DNA of 64,000 nucleotides. It comes from PLA3 sp964592235. Lineage in GTDB: Bacteria > Planctomycetota > Phycisphaerae > UBA1845 > UTPLA1. The notes under the pieces were generated by a model, which had not been told where the DNA came from, made no database searches, and saw nothing but the letters and a program-made list of their open reading frames with translations. This document shows, in pieces, positions 51,540 through 61,707 of the stretch; positions within the stretch are counted from its first letter, which is position 1, and every line of letters begins with the position of its first letter. Both the position numbers and the translations under genes were made by a program. Where the stretch lies: positions 1 to 64,000 of the forward strand of contig CAZQCF010000019.1 of assembly GCA_964592235.1 (NCBI GenBank). The letters run 5' to 3'.

Positions 51540-53064
51540 CCGTCTGGCCGGCCAAGGCCATCACCACGCCGTACACCGCAAACGAAATCCCGAAGCTGAT
51601 GAACCACGCATAGTGGTACAGGTCCATCCAGATCGGCGCGACCTTCAGCGTGGTGACCGTCCCGACAAACCCCGGTGCGCAAGGCACGATGCCGACGATG
51701 AGCGCAAGCAACGCAACTGGATTGAATCCGGCGATGTACCAATAAGGGCCGGCGCGGTCATACAGCCCCTTCACATCGAGCTGTGCGCGGCGAACGAGAT
51801 AATAATCCGCGATCAGCACACCCCCCACTGCCCCCAGCAACGCCGAATACGCAACAAGCCATTTGAAGATATACCCCGTCGGGTCCGCGACGAGCTTCCA
51901 CGGCTGCATCACGATTCCGATGATGCCCGTAATCAGCCCGCCGGTGCGGAACGAGATGCGTTGCGGCGAGAGGTGCGCAAAATCATTCGCCGGGCTGACG
52001 ACGTTCGCGGCGATGTTCGTCGCCAGCGTCGCGAGGCAGAGCGCGAACATGGCAATTACCAGCACGACCGGGTTCTTGAACTTCGTCATCAGGATGACCG
52101 GGTCCCAGATCGCCTGATCGTGCGGCAGGTTGTAAATCACGATCGTCGCCGAAGTGACCGCCACGCCGATGAACGAATACAGCGCCATGGTCGGCGGCAG
52201 GCCGACCGCCTGGCCCACGACCTGGTTCCGCTGCGAGAAGGCGTAGCGTGAGAAATCGGGAATGTTGAGCGATAGCGTCGCCCAGAAGCCGACGTTGGCC
52301 GTCAGCGCCGGGAAGAAGAACTTCCAGAACGCACCTTCCTTCGGCTGCCCCGGCGCGAAGGCCGATGGCTCCGACAGCATCGGCCCGAATCCTCCCGCCT
52401 GCCGATAGGCCCACCAGAGCAAAAGCAGCCCCAGCACGATCAGCAGCGGTGCCTTGATGTTCAGCAGAATGCGAATCGACTCGATCCCCCGGTAGATCAC
52501 CCACATGTTGATCAACCAGAAAAACAGGAAGCACGCGAGCTGTGCCGCGTTGATGTCAATCCCGGGCAGCTTTGGCAGATCGTTCCAGCTTGTGAATCGC
52601 ACCGCGAGAATCTGGTAAATCGCCCACCCGCCGATCCAGGTCTGAATCCCGAACCAGCCGCACGCCACCAGCGCCCGCAGCAACGCCGGCACGTTCGCGC
52701 CGAGGATGCCGAACGAGGGCCGGCAATACACCGGGAACGGGATGCCGTATTTCGTCCCCGCGTGCGCGTTGAGGATCATCGGGATCAGCACGATGACATT
52801 GGCCAGAAAAATCGTTCCGACCGCCTGCCACCAGTTCATGCCCTCGGCGATCAGACTCGACGCAAGCATGTAAGTCGGCACGCACGCCGCCATCGAGATC
52901 CACAGCGCCGCGATGTCCTTCGTGCCCCATTTGCGCTGCGCGATCGTCGTCGGCGCCATGTCCGCCGAGTAGTACGGCGAGCGCATCAGGCTGCTCTGGT
53001 CCGCGTACTCGACGATGCCGCCGGTCGTCACGCTGACCTCCGCATCGCTGCTGCTGTTTCGCAT
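51523..53064 (-). CDS. NCS1-family nucleobase:cation symporter
   Basis: 513 residues from ATG 53064 with about 12 membrane segments. Family traits: YYSADMAPTTIAQRKWGTKDIAALWISMAACVPTYMLASSL, GIPFPVYCRPSFGILGANVPALLRALVACGWFGIQTWIGG (the substrate and cation helix) and NLPDFSRYA-like ALSLNIPDFSRYAFSQR. Mhp1, PucI and CodB relatives carry hydantoins, allantoin or cytosine with sodium or protons. The conserved Trp and Gln/Asn sites are there but do not settle the substrate. It begins 59 bases after murG and may be read through from the dcw transcript. Confidence 0.9.
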   Translation of the reverse strand: MRNSSSDAEVSVTTGGIVEYADQSSLMRSPYYSADMAPTTIAQRKWGTKDIAALWISMAACVPTYMLASSLIAEGMNWWQAVGTIFLANVIVLIPMILNAHAGTKYGIPFPVYCRPSFGILGANVPALLRALVACGWFGIQTWIGGWAIYQILAVRFTSWNDLPKLPGIDINAAQLACFLFFWLINMWVIYRGIESIRILLNIKAPLLIVLGLLLLWWAYRQAGGFGPMLSEPSAFAPGQPKEGAFWKFFFPALTANVGFWATLSLNIPDFSRYAFSQRNQVVGQAVGLPPTMALYSFIGVAVTSATIVIYNLPHDQAIWDPVILMTKFKNPVVLVIAMFALCLATLATNIAANVVSPANDFAHLSPQRISFRTGGLITGIIGIVMQPWKLVADPTGYIFKWLVAYSALLGAVGGVLIADYYLVRRAQLDVKGLYDRAGPYWYIAGFNPVALLALIVGIVPCAPGFVGTVTTLKVAPIWMDLYHYAWFISFGISFAVYGVVMALAGQTVRPHR

Positions 53065-53122
53065 GGCGTTTTCCGTTTGCGCGATCGTTTCAAGTGCGAC
53101 AAGCAAGCTCGCCGACCGAACA

Positions 53123-54244
53123 TCACCCTTCGCGACCGGCCATCTCAAACAAAGACATCGCCATCGACTCGGCCGCATCCTCGCGCGCCAGTGCCCGCGC
53201 CGCCTGCGTCATGCGCTTGCGGCGATGCTCGGACTTCATCAGGTCGCGCAGCACCGGCAGCAGGCGCTTCGCGTTCTCTTTCGGGTCGTTCGAATCGTCG
53301 ATCATTTCCGCGGCCTTCGCATCCACCAGCACCCGCGCGTTGGCAGTCTGATGCTTGTGCCGGTCGAACGGATAGGGCATGAGCACACTCGGCAGGCCCA
53401 TCGCGGTGATCTCGGCCAGCGTCGACGCCCCCGCACGCGAAATCACCAGATCGCATGCCGCCATGCACTCCGGCATGTGCTCGGTGAACGAGAGGACCCG
53501 CGCATCGACCCCCGCGCTCTTGTACGCCAGCTTGCACGCATCCAGATCGGCGCTGCCTGTCAAGTGAACCACCTGCCAGTTGTTCGCGACAGTCCAAAGC
53601 TCCATCAGCTCCAGCGCCGCCATGTTCACCGAATGCGCCCCCTGCGACGCCCCCGTGATCAAGATCGCAGGCCGCTCCGAGTCCAGCTTCAGTGCGCGAC
53701 AACCCGCCTGCCGAGACATCTTCCCGAACCCCGGCCGGATCGGGCAGCCCGTCACCACCACCTCGCGCGCCTTGGGGAAGCGATCCTTGCTGTCCTCCCA
53801 TTGCACGAAGACTTTGTCCACCAGGCCCGACAGTTTCTGATTCGCACGGCCCGGCACCGCGTCGGGATTGAAAATCGCCGTTGGCACGCCCAGCTTCGCC
53901 GCCGCCACCACCGCCGGCCCGGCTGCATAACCGCCCAGCCCCAGCACCATCGACGGCATGCGATCTTCAAACCGCGCCCGCGCCGCGCGCACCGACTTCC
54001 GCCATGCCAGCAGAAACCCCGGCCACTTCAGCGGATTGCTCGGCCACGGCCGCACGACTTGCTTGACCAGTTCATACCCGCGCGACTTGGCCAGTTTGTG
54101 ATCGATCTCGCGCGTCGTGCCGAAGATCGTTACGTCGAAATTAGGTTGAAGTGTCTTGATCGCCTGCGCAACGGCTAACCCGGGGTACAGATGCCCGCCG
54201 GTTCCCCCGCCGGCGATTACAAACCAGGGATGTGACGTGCTCAT
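53123..54244 (-). CDS. murG: UDP-GlcNAc:lipid I GlcNAc transferase MurG
   Basis: Makes lipid II on the inner membrane face. GT28 fold: N-terminal FVIAGGGTGGHLYPGLAVAQ, GLGGYAAGPAVVAAA, ITGASQGAHSVN, and the donor site MAACDLVISRAGASTLAEITAMGLPSVLMPYPF with HQTANARVLVDAKAA. 373 residues, normal. It is the last cell-wall gene in the row, 25 bases after ftsW. murC, murB and ddl, which usually follow, are absent. Confidence 0.96.
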   Translation of the reverse strand: MSTSHPWFVIAGGGTGGHLYPGLAVAQAIKTLQPNFDVTIFGTTREIDHKLAKSRGYELVKQVVRPWPSNPLKWPGFLLAWRKSVRAARARFEDRMPSMVLGLGGYAAGPAVVAAAKLGVPTAIFNPDAVPGRANQKLSGLVDKVFVQWEDSKDRFPKAREVVVTGCPIRPGFGKMSRQAGCRALKLDSERPAILITGASQGAHSVNMAALELMELWTVANNWQVVHLTGSADLDACKLAYKSAGVDARVLSFTEHMPECMAACDLVISRAGASTLAEITAMGLPSVLMPYPFDRHKHQTANARVLVDAKAAEMIDDSNDPKENAKRLLPVLRDLMKSEHRRKRMTQAARALAREDAAESMAMSLFEMAGREG

Positions 54245-54269
54245 GCAATCGTGTCATCACGTTCGGGAT

Positions 54270-55520
54270 TCATTGCGTCGTCGAAGCTCCGGCCAGGCCT
54301 GACAACGGGATGCTGGGGGCTGAATTCTGCGTGGCGGTAAGGATACTGCCTGTCTCCACCCGGCCCTCTGCACTCGATACGCTACGATACCTCGCCGTGT
54401 TCGCCATGAGTCCCAGCAAGAAGCTGTAAAACAACACGCCGCTGCCGCCCGCCGAAACCAGCGGCAGGCCGATGCCCTTGGTCGGCATTGACACCGTCAC
54501 CACCGCGACGTTCATCGCAGCCTGCAGACCAATCAGAATGGTCACGCCAAACGCGATCAGCCGGCCGAAGGGTGTCGGGGCGATGGCGACGGCCTTGCGC
54601 CCCTGCCAGATGAGCACGGCGAACAGGCCGATGACCGCCAGCCCGCCGATGATGCCCAGTTCCTCGCAGATGACCGAGAAGATGAAATCGCTGCGCCCCT
54701 CGGGCAGATAACCGTACTTTTGCACGCCGCCGCCCAGGCCCAGGCCCCACCAGCCGCCCGATGCGATCGTGATCAGCGACTGCATCGGCTGATAGCTCTT
54801 GCCCTGCGCGTCCAACTCCGGATTGCGAAACGCCAGCAGACGATCCATGCGGTACTGTTCGACCGTAAGAAGGTAGACCAGCCCGGCGACGATCGGAATC
54901 GCCAGCAGCCCGAGATGCCACCATCGTGCCCCGGCCGCGAGGAGGATGCAGCCGCCGACCGCGACGACCAGCGCCGCCGTGCCGAGGTCTTCCTTGCCGA
55001 TCAGCGCGCCGACAATGGCGACCATGAACAGCAACGGCAGCAGCCCGGTCCAGAACTTGCGCACACGGTCGCCCATCCGCGCACAGACACCCGACAAGAA
55101 AATGATGACGCCCACCTTGGCGACTTCGGACGGCTGAAAGCCCAGCCCCAGCGACGACGGCCCGAGCGACAGCCACCGCCGAGCGCCGTTTCGCTCCTCG
55201 CCGATGCCGGGGATCAACACCGCCACGAGAAGTCCGACAACGGCGATCAACAGAAACACCGACGGCTGCCACCAGGTGCCGCGGCGAATTCGCCACGCCT
55301 CGTACGGGCAAAGGCTGACCAGCAGCAGCGTGATCAAGCCGATGCCGCTGAAAGCCGCCTGGCGAACGGCGGAGTTCTTGAGCGGGTCCTGCCAGATCGG
55401 CAGCGCGGTGAGACTCGCTGACGCGGAAAAAACCATAACCATGCCGAGGGAGAGCAGCGCCGCGCCGACGATTGTAATCGTCGCGCTGCACGAGGTGGGC
55501 TTGCTGTCGAGATTGAGCAT
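54270..55520 (-). CDS. ftsW: SEDS peptidoglycan polymerase FtsW
   Basis: 416 residues, about ten membrane helices. SEDS hallmarks: VMVFSASASLTAL after helix one, FLSGVCARMGDR, GKEDLGTAALVVAVGG with the catalytic-site region, YQPMQSLITIASGGWWGLGLGGGVQKYGYLPEGRSDFIFSVICEELG and NVAVVTVSMPTKGIGLPLVSAGGSG. Position among mur genes and the PTKGIGLP motif favour FtsW over RodA. It polymerises lipid II with the FtsI transpeptidase. Start ATG 55520 is just before the first helix. Confidence 0.94.
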   Translation of the reverse strand: MLNLDSKPTSCSATITIVGAALLSLGMVMVFSASASLTALPIWQDPLKNSAVRQAAFSGIGLITLLLVSLCPYEAWRIRRGTWWQPSVFLLIAVVGLLVAVLIPGIGEERNGARRWLSLGPSSLGLGFQPSEVAKVGVIIFLSGVCARMGDRVRKFWTGLLPLLFMVAIVGALIGKEDLGTAALVVAVGGCILLAAGARWWHLGLLAIPIVAGLVYLLTVEQYRMDRLLAFRNPELDAQGKSYQPMQSLITIASGGWWGLGLGGGVQKYGYLPEGRSDFIFSVICEELGIIGGLAVIGLFAVLIWQGRKAVAIAPTPFGRLIAFGVTILIGLQAAMNVAVVTVSMPTKGIGLPLVSAGGSGVLFYSFLLGLMANTARYRSVSSAEGRVETGSILTATQNSAPSIPLSGLAGASTTQ

Positions 55521-55610
55521 GTGGGCATCCCTGCCGCGGGGCGCGATCAACGGTCGCCCCGGTATGCGATCGTTTCGACGGCGCCATCGTACCGCCGCCG
55601 GCCGCTGATG

Positions 55611-56741
55611 TCACCGCAGCTTGGTCGTGGCCAGCGCAAAGGCCGCAAACAAAGCCGCGAGCAGCCAGAATCGCGTGACCACTTGGGTCTCCTTCCAGCC
55701 GCCCAGTTGAAAATGATGGTGAATCGGGGCGACGCGGAAGATTCGCTTGCCGCCGGACATTTTGAAGTACCCGACTTGAAGCATGACCGACAGCGCCTCA
55801 ATCACGAACACGCCGCCGACGATGAACAGCATTACTTCCTGACGGATCACAATCGCCACGAACCCGATCAGGCCCCCCAGCGGCAGCGAGCCGGTATCGC
55901 CCATGAACACCTGCGCCGGGTGGCAGTTGTACCAGAGGAACCCCAGGCACGCTCCCATCATCGCGCCGCACAGCACGGCTAATTCGCCCGCCTGCGGGAT
56001 GTACGGAAACAGCAGGTACTCCGCCACGCGCTCGTCCCCGACGGCCCACGACAGCAGCATGAACACGCAGCAGCACAGCGCGACGCAGCCGCTCGCGAGA
56101 CCGTCCATGCCGTCGGTGAGGTTGACCGCGTTGGACGTGCCGGCGACGACGACCACCGTCATCACGAGAAAGGCCCACGACGGAAGCAGAAAACCGTATT
56201 CGTATTCGCCCTTGAAGAACGGCAGCGTCAGGATGCGATAGTGCTCGACCTCGAACTCGGCGAAGGTAGCCCGGCCGCGATCGTAAATGAAATACCCCAG
56301 CATCACACCGAGGCCGACCTGAAAGAGAATCTTCTGATAGAACTTCAACCCATCGCGCGAGCCGCCGCGGGCCTTGTCGCGCAGCTTGATCCAGTCGTCG
56401 ATAAACCCCAGCGCCGTCAGCCACACGAGGCAGATGAACGCCATGTGAATATAGAAAACTGTAAGATTCGCCAGCAGCGCCGTGCTCAAGCCGACCGCCC
56501 CGACGATCAGCACGCCCCCCATCGTCGGCACGTTCTTCTTGTCCTTCGTCAACTCGTTCAGCGCCGTGTGATCAAAATCTGGGATGTCGCCCACCTTCAG
56601 CCGCACCAATTGCCGAATCACCCACGGCCCGACCAGCCAGACGATGAAGAATCCGACGAGGATCGCGCAGATGCCCCGAAAGAGCGGATTCTGGTAGCCG
56701 TAATTGCCCGGAAGAAGGTGATTGAGGAGATGGTAAATCAC
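55611..56741 (-). CDS. mraY: Phospho-MurNAc-pentapeptide transferase MraY
   Basis: Makes lipid I from UDP-MurNAc-pentapeptide and undecaprenyl phosphate. 376 residues with ten helices and all family signatures: KKNVPTMGGVLI, DDWIKLRDKARGG, NAVNLTDGMDGLASG with the catalytic Asp, YNCHPAQVFMGDTGSLPLGG and RVAPIHHHFQLGGWKE. It starts 95 bases after murF and is followed by ftsW; murD, usually between them, is not here. Confidence 0.97.
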   Translation of the reverse strand: MIYHLLNHLLPGNYGYQNPLFRGICAILVGFFIVWLVGPWVIRQLVRLKVGDIPDFDHTALNELTKDKKNVPTMGGVLIVGAVGLSTALLANLTVFYIHMAFICLVWLTALGFIDDWIKLRDKARGGSRDGLKFYQKILFQVGLGVMLGYFIYDRGRATFAEFEVEHYRILTLPFFKGEYEYGFLLPSWAFLVMTVVVVAGTSNAVNLTDGMDGLASGCVALCCCVFMLLSWAVGDERVAEYLLFPYIPQAGELAVLCGAMMGACLGFLWYNCHPAQVFMGDTGSLPLGGLIGFVAIVIRQEVMLFIVGGVFVIEALSVMLQVGYFKMSGGKRIFRVAPIHHHFQLGGWKETQVVTRFWLLAALFAAFALATTKLR

Positions 56742-56836
56742 GCGCGAAGGTCTCTCAATTGAATCCGTCTATATCGGCAGAAACTGCCTGCCGACTGCCG
56801 TTTTTCGCGCGAATCGCCCCGTAACCGCCCGTGATT

Positions 56837-58237
56837 CTACGCCGCGCCGGTCGCGGCCGGTGACCGCCTATCCAGCCTCTCCAGCAACTGCTCTAACCGC
56901 ATGCCTCGTGATCCCTTCAGCAACACGATGTCGCCCGGCTCCAACAGCTCCCGCAACCGGCCCGACAAGGCCTCGATCGTCGGGAACGCATAAATCCGCT
57001 TGCTCGTCCCTGCCGATTTCGTCGCACCGTCGACCACTGCTCGCGCATGCACGCCGACCGCGATGATGACTTTCGCGCTCGATCGGCCAGCCTCCAGCCC
57101 CACCGACGCATGGCAACGCTCCGACTCGTCCCCCAGCTCCCGCATGTCGCCCAGCACAAACACGCGCCGCCCGGCGGCCGGCCACTCATCCACGGCCTCA
57201 AACGCCGCCTTCATGCTCGTCGGATTCGCGTTGTAGGCATCGTTAATTACCGTCACGTCGCCAAGCTGCACCGGCTCCAGCCGCATCTTCGCCGGCCGAA
57301 CATTCTCCAATGCCGACGCAATCTCACCGTGCGTCATTTTCAGCCGCAGCCCGATTGCGACGGCCGCCAGCGCGTTTACCACGTTGTGCCGCCCGATCAG
57401 TGGCAGGCGATAGTCAAACTTCCCATTTACGCGAAACCGCACCCCCGCGCGATCCGCCGAAAGCTCCGTCGCGCGAAGATCGGCCGACTCGGCAAAGCCA
57501 TACACCAATCGCGTACACCGCTCCGGCAGCTTGCTCGGCGCGAACGCCGCCGCCTGTTCGCTCATTGCCAGGAAGGCGCGGCCGCCCAGGTTTGCGATGA
57601 TCGAAAACTCCTCGCTCGCGACGGCCTCCAGCGTGCCGAAGAACTCGAGATGCTCCTCTCCGATGCTCGTCACGACGGCAAGATCAGGCTGGGCCATTCG
57701 TCCGAGCGCTGCCACTTCGCCCGGATGGTTCGTGCCGATCTCCACGACGACGTACTGATCAGCCGGTTCAACCGACAGCAGCGTCAGCGGCACGCCGATG
57801 TGATTGTTGAAACTCCCTTGCGCCGCCTTGCCGCGCAGCTTGCTGCCCAGCACCGTCGCGATCAAGTCCTTGGTCGTGGTCTTTCCGTTGCTGCCGACGA
57901 TGGCGATGACCTGCGCGGCGAACTGTCGGCGATACCACGCCGCGAGTTTCCCCATCGCCGCCGTCACGTCCGGCACCTGAATGACGCGACCACCGCGATG
58001 GAACTGATCCGCTACAGCCGACAAATCGCTCACAACTGCACACGTCGCTCCGCGCGCGAGGACATTGTTCACGAATGCGTGTCCGTCGTGATTCTCCCCG
58101 CGCAGCGCGAAGAACAAACCGCCGGTCACGTCATGTCGTGAATCGGTCACCACGCGATGAACCGCCGGCATGGTCAGTTCGCCGAGCAGCCGCCCCGCCA
58201 TGGCTGTGCAGATTTCCGGGATCGTTAGCGCGCGCAT
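56837..58237 (-). CDS. murF: UDP-MurNAc-tripeptide D-Ala-D-Ala ligase MurF
   Basis: Adds D-Ala-D-Ala to form the pentapeptide precursor. P-loop IVGSNGKTTTKDLIA, ligase-core VVEIGTNHPGEVAAL and IGEEHLEFFG, and C-terminal VINDAYNANPTSMKAAFEA with VFVLGDMRELG. 466 residues, normal. Its start codon lies 13 bases inside the end of murE, so the two are translationally coupled. Confidence 0.96.
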   Translation of the reverse strand: MRALTIPEICTAMAGRLLGELTMPAVHRVVTDSRHDVTGGLFFALRGENHDGHAFVNNVLARGATCAVVSDLSAVADQFHRGGRVIQVPDVTAAMGKLAAWYRRQFAAQVIAIVGSNGKTTTKDLIATVLGSKLRGKAAQGSFNNHIGVPLTLLSVEPADQYVVVEIGTNHPGEVAALGRMAQPDLAVVTSIGEEHLEFFGTLEAVASEEFSIIANLGGRAFLAMSEQAAAFAPSKLPERCTRLVYGFAESADLRATELSADRAGVRFRVNGKFDYRLPLIGRHNVVNALAAVAIGLRLKMTHGEIASALENVRPAKMRLEPVQLGDVTVINDAYNANPTSMKAAFEAVDEWPAAGRRVFVLGDMRELGDESERCHASVGLEAGRSSAKVIIAVGVHARAVVDGATKSAGTSKRIYAFPTIEALSGRLRELLEPGDIVLLKGSRGMRLEQLLERLDRRSPAATGAA

Positions 58238-59727
58238 GCCGCCGATTGCCTCCGTGCCACCGCCTCGCGCGCGATTTCCACGTCGTCGAAGTGAATCTTC
58301 TCCGTGCCGAGGATCTGGTAATTCTCGTGCCCCTTGCCGGCGATGATCAGCGCGTCGCCCGGCTCCAACCGGTCAATCGCATGATGAATCGCCCCGCGCC
58401 GGTCGGCGATCGTTGTCCCCCGCCCGCGATCCGCGTTGGCGACCCCGCGCTCGATGTCCTGGAGAATTTTCAACGGATCTTCCGTCCGCGGATTGTCGCT
58501 CGTAATCACAAATTGATCGGCGCCTTGCGTGACCGCACGCGCCATGAGCGGCCGTTTGTACGGGTCACGGTCGCCTCCACAACCAAAGACGCACCATAAC
58601 CGCTCGCGCGTCAGCGGGCGCACGGCGCTCAACACGTTTCGCAGCGCATCGTCCGTGTGGGCATAATCGACAAAAATATCAAAACCCAGATCGCCCGTGT
58701 CCACCCGCTCGAGACGACCAGGAACGTTGCGCAACCGCGCAATGCCGTCGGCGACGATCTCCAGTTCCAGCCCCAGCGACAATCCCGCGGCCGCCGCCGC
58801 CAACGCGTTCAGAATGTTGTGCCGGCCGACCATCGGCGTGCGTACCGTGACCTGTCGCCCCTCGAAATCGAGCACAAACGTGCCGCCGCCGATGTCCGCT
58901 TGCAGGATCCCGCCCCGCACGTCGGCGCGGCTGTCGAGCCCGAAGCGCAGCACGCGCCCTCTGCACGCTGCCGCCATGAAGTCGCAATTGGGATCGTGCG
59001 CGTTCAGCACGGCCGTCGCGTCGCGGTCCAGTTGCTCGAACAATCGCCGCTTCGCATCGCGATAGTTCTCCAGCGTGCCGTGATAGTCCAGGTGATCCTG
59101 CGTCAGATTTGTAAAGACGGCCGTCGCGAATCGAATGCCGTCCGTCCGGCGCTGGTCCAGGGCGTGGCTGGACACCTCCATCACCGCGCTGTCGGCTCCG
59201 TGGCCCGCCGCTTCCACGAGATGCCGGGTCAGCGTGACCGCGTCCGGCGTCGTCAGCGCCGCGTCGACCTTTCGGCCGACCAGATCGTATTCAATCGTAC
59301 CCAGCATTGCGGGCCTGCGCCCGGCGCGCTGGAGCAATTCCCGCATCATGAACGCAAACGTGCTTTTCCCGTTCGTGCCCGTGACGCCGACCACTGGAAA
59401 CCGGCCATCCGCCTGAAGCCCCCCCAATCCATAGAAGTCCCGCGCCAACCGCGCCACGGCCGATCGCGCATCCGCCACGCGAATCACCGGGACCGTCACG
59501 TTGCCGATGTCTGCATCCCGCTCCGCCACGACGGCCACCGCGCCGCGTCGGACGGCGTCGGCTGCGAACGCCGCACCGCTCATCCTTGAGCCTGGCAAGG
59601 CCACGAACACATGTCCCGACTGTGTCGCTCGACTGTCACTGCAGACGCCGGTCACGTCGGTCGTCACAAGGCCCTCGGGCCTGGCGCCGGCTCCAAGCGA
59701 TTCCGTGATCAGCGTTGCGAGGTTCAT
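58225..59727 (-). CDS. murE: UDP-MurNAc-L-Ala-D-Glu ligase MurE (meso-DAP type)
   Basis: P-loop VVGVTGTNGKSTFAFMM, carbamylated lysine region and the C-terminal GCGGDRDPYKRPLMA. The amino-acid pocket reads SDNPRTEDP; the DNPR motif is that of enzymes which add meso-diaminopimelate, so the peptidoglycan is probably of the DAP type. ATG 59727 gives 500 residues; the open frame to 59805 would only add non-homologous sequence. A 177-base gap separates it from ftsI. Confidence 0.95.
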   Translation of the reverse strand: MNLATLITESLGAGARPEGLVTTDVTGVCSDSRATQSGHVFVALPGSRMSGAAFAADAVRRGAVAVVAERDADIGNVTVPVIRVADARSAVARLARDFYGLGGLQADGRFPVVGVTGTNGKSTFAFMMRELLQRAGRRPAMLGTIEYDLVGRKVDAALTTPDAVTLTRHLVEAAGHGADSAVMEVSSHALDQRRTDGIRFATAVFTNLTQDHLDYHGTLENYRDAKRRLFEQLDRDATAVLNAHDPNCDFMAAACRGRVLRFGLDSRADVRGGILQADIGGGTFVLDFEGRQVTVRTPMVGRHNILNALAAAAAGLSLGLELEIVADGIARLRNVPGRLERVDTGDLGFDIFVDYAHTDDALRNVLSAVRPLTRERLWCVFGCGGDRDPYKRPLMARAVTQGADQFVITSDNPRTEDPLKILQDIERGVANADRGRGTTIADRRGAIHHAIDRLEPGDALIIAGKGHENYQILGTEKIHFDDVEIAREAVARRQSAACAR

Positions 59728-59904
59728 CCACCGCCCCTTCAGAATCGGTACCCGGCACAACACGCCGGGCGGTTCGCCATTGTACCGTGCTGCAGCGCCG
59801 GGCAACCTGCCGACGTCCGCTCACGTAACCGCCGCCACGGCCATTGGTTGTACGATGAGACCCCCAGCCTGGGTTCGGCGCCGCGCCGGCCCTTTGCCCG
59901 GTCG

Positions 59905-61668
59905 TCAATCTCCTCCGACTCCGCTCGCCTCCGCAGAAGCGACCGTCCGCCCATCGGGTCGATCCGGCGCAATCTGCAAATAGGCCAGCGCATGCGCCAG
60001 GATCTCACGCACGACCGGTGCCGCGACTGTGCCGCCGTAATACGCAATTGATTTTTTAGGCCGGCTCACGGCGACCATCACCACCAGTTGCGGATCCTTC
60101 GACGGGGCGCCGGCGATGAACGAGCTGACGTACGCCTCCGGCTCGTAGCCCCCGCCCCCGCGCCGCGCGATTTGCGCCGTGCCCGTCTTCCCGAAGACTG
60201 AATACTGCGCCAGTTTCGATTTTGTGCCCGTACCGATTTCCACCACCTGGCACAGGATCTTTTCTCGCATCGCCTTGGCCACAGCCTCGCTCAACACGCG
60301 CCGTTCCGGCGGCGGGTTCGAGAAATCATTCAGCACCCGTCCGTCCGGCGCCAGCACCGCCCGAATCACATACGGCTGCACCAACATGCCGCCGTTGGCG
60401 AACACGCAGAACGCCCGCGCGAGCTGCAGCGGCGTGGTACCGATCTCCTGCCCCATGGGGATGCTTGTCGTCGTGAAGCTGTTCCACCGGTTGAACGGCT
60501 GCAGGATTCCGGGGTCTTCGCCGACCAGGTCCAGTCCTGACTTGCTGCCGAACCCGAAGGCCCGCATGTACCGATGCAGCCGGTCGTTGCCCAGTCGCTT
60601 GCCGATTTTCGCCATGCCGATGTTGCTGGACTTGATCAGCACATCCTCGAACGACAGCGCGCCGTAGGGATGGTGATCGTGCAACAATCTCGCGCCATCC
60701 TGCCAGGCACCGTTCTCACAATCAAACATCTCACCCAGCCGAACGAGCTTCTCCTCCATGGCCGCGGCCGCGACGAACGGTTTGAACGTGCTGCCCGGCT
60801 CGTACGGATCGGTGATCGCGCGATTGCGATAACGCACCGGACCGTAGTCCAGATAATGATTCGGATCAAAGCCCGGCGACGTCGCCATCGCGAGGATCGC
60901 CCCCGACTGCGCGTGCATCACAATGCCGACCGCGCTCTCGGCCTTGTACTGCTCGATGCACTTCGCCAGCTCGCGCTCGGTCGTCGCCTGAATCTCGGCG
61001 TCGATCGTGAGCACGACATGGAACCCGTCGCGCGCCGGGCGATAGCCGCCGTCGGCCAGCCAGAAGGCCTTGCGCCGCGCATCCCTCACGATCGTCTTTA
61101 ATCCGTCCTCGCCGCGCAGCCACGATTCGCACTGGTACTCCAGCCCGCTCACGCCGACGCCGTCCGGCGAGACGAACCCAACCAGCGCCGCCGCCAGTTG
61201 ATTCATCGGGTACACGCGATACGGCTCGTCGAACAGGCCGATGCCATAGATGTTCGCGTCGCGAATCATCTGCGCCTGCTCGTCGTCCACACCGCGGCGA
61301 ATCACCATGAAGCGATTGCCCTCCGCGGCATTCAGATCCGGCGCGATCTCCTCCGGCGAGACGCCCAAAATTTCCGCGACGGTTCGAGCCGCAGCGTCCT
61401 TGTCCTCGATTACCTTCGGATCGGCGAAGATGCTCTTGCGAAGCATCGTCCCGGCAATCATGCGACCGCGGCAGTCGACAATGAGACCCCGTCGATGCTT
61501 CAGAGGAATGATCGACTGCTGTTGCCGCTCGGCCCGGGCCAGCAGCGAGGTTCCCTGATAGGCGTTGATATAGACAAGCCGCCCGCCCAGCACGACGAAC
61601 AGCACGAGCACCGCGCCGAGCAGAATCTGCGGAACCGCGTTGTTCTTGTTTGACCGCAAGGCATCCAT
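59905..61668 (-). CDS. ftsI: Division transpeptidase FtsI (class B penicillin-binding protein)
   Basis: 587 residues. One N-terminal membrane helix (PQILLGAVLVLFVVLGGRLVYI), the class-B pedestal domain with RGLIVDCRGRMIA, then the transpeptidase domain with Ser293-T-F-K296, Ser347-S-Asn349 and Lys494-T-Gly496. Position in the mur row and size indicate FtsI rather than the elongation PBP2. Its presence along with FtsW implies septal peptidoglycan synthesis. It follows an FtsL-like gene by 39 bases. Confidence 0.95.
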   Translation of the reverse strand: MDALRSNKNNAVPQILLGAVLVLFVVLGGRLVYINAYQGTSLLARAERQQQSIIPLKHRRGLIVDCRGRMIAGTMLRKSIFADPKVIEDKDAAARTVAEILGVSPEEIAPDLNAAEGNRFMVIRRGVDDEQAQMIRDANIYGIGLFDEPYRVYPMNQLAAALVGFVSPDGVGVSGLEYQCESWLRGEDGLKTIVRDARRKAFWLADGGYRPARDGFHVVLTIDAEIQATTERELAKCIEQYKAESAVGIVMHAQSGAILAMATSPGFDPNHYLDYGPVRYRNRAITDPYEPGSTFKPFVAAAAMEEKLVRLGEMFDCENGAWQDGARLLHDHHPYGALSFEDVLIKSSNIGMAKIGKRLGNDRLHRYMRAFGFGSKSGLDLVGEDPGILQPFNRWNSFTTTSIPMGQEIGTTPLQLARAFCVFANGGMLVQPYVIRAVLAPDGRVLNDFSNPPPERRVLSEAVAKAMREKILCQVVEIGTGTKSKLAQYSVFGKTGTAQIARRGGGGYEPEAYVSSFIAGAPSKDPQLVVMVAVSRPKKSIAYYGGTVAAPVVREILAHALAYLQIAPDRPDGRTVASAEASGVGGD

Positions 61669-61707
61669 TCCTTACCGAGTCCGATCCGTCGCCGCACGGG
61701 ACGCGAT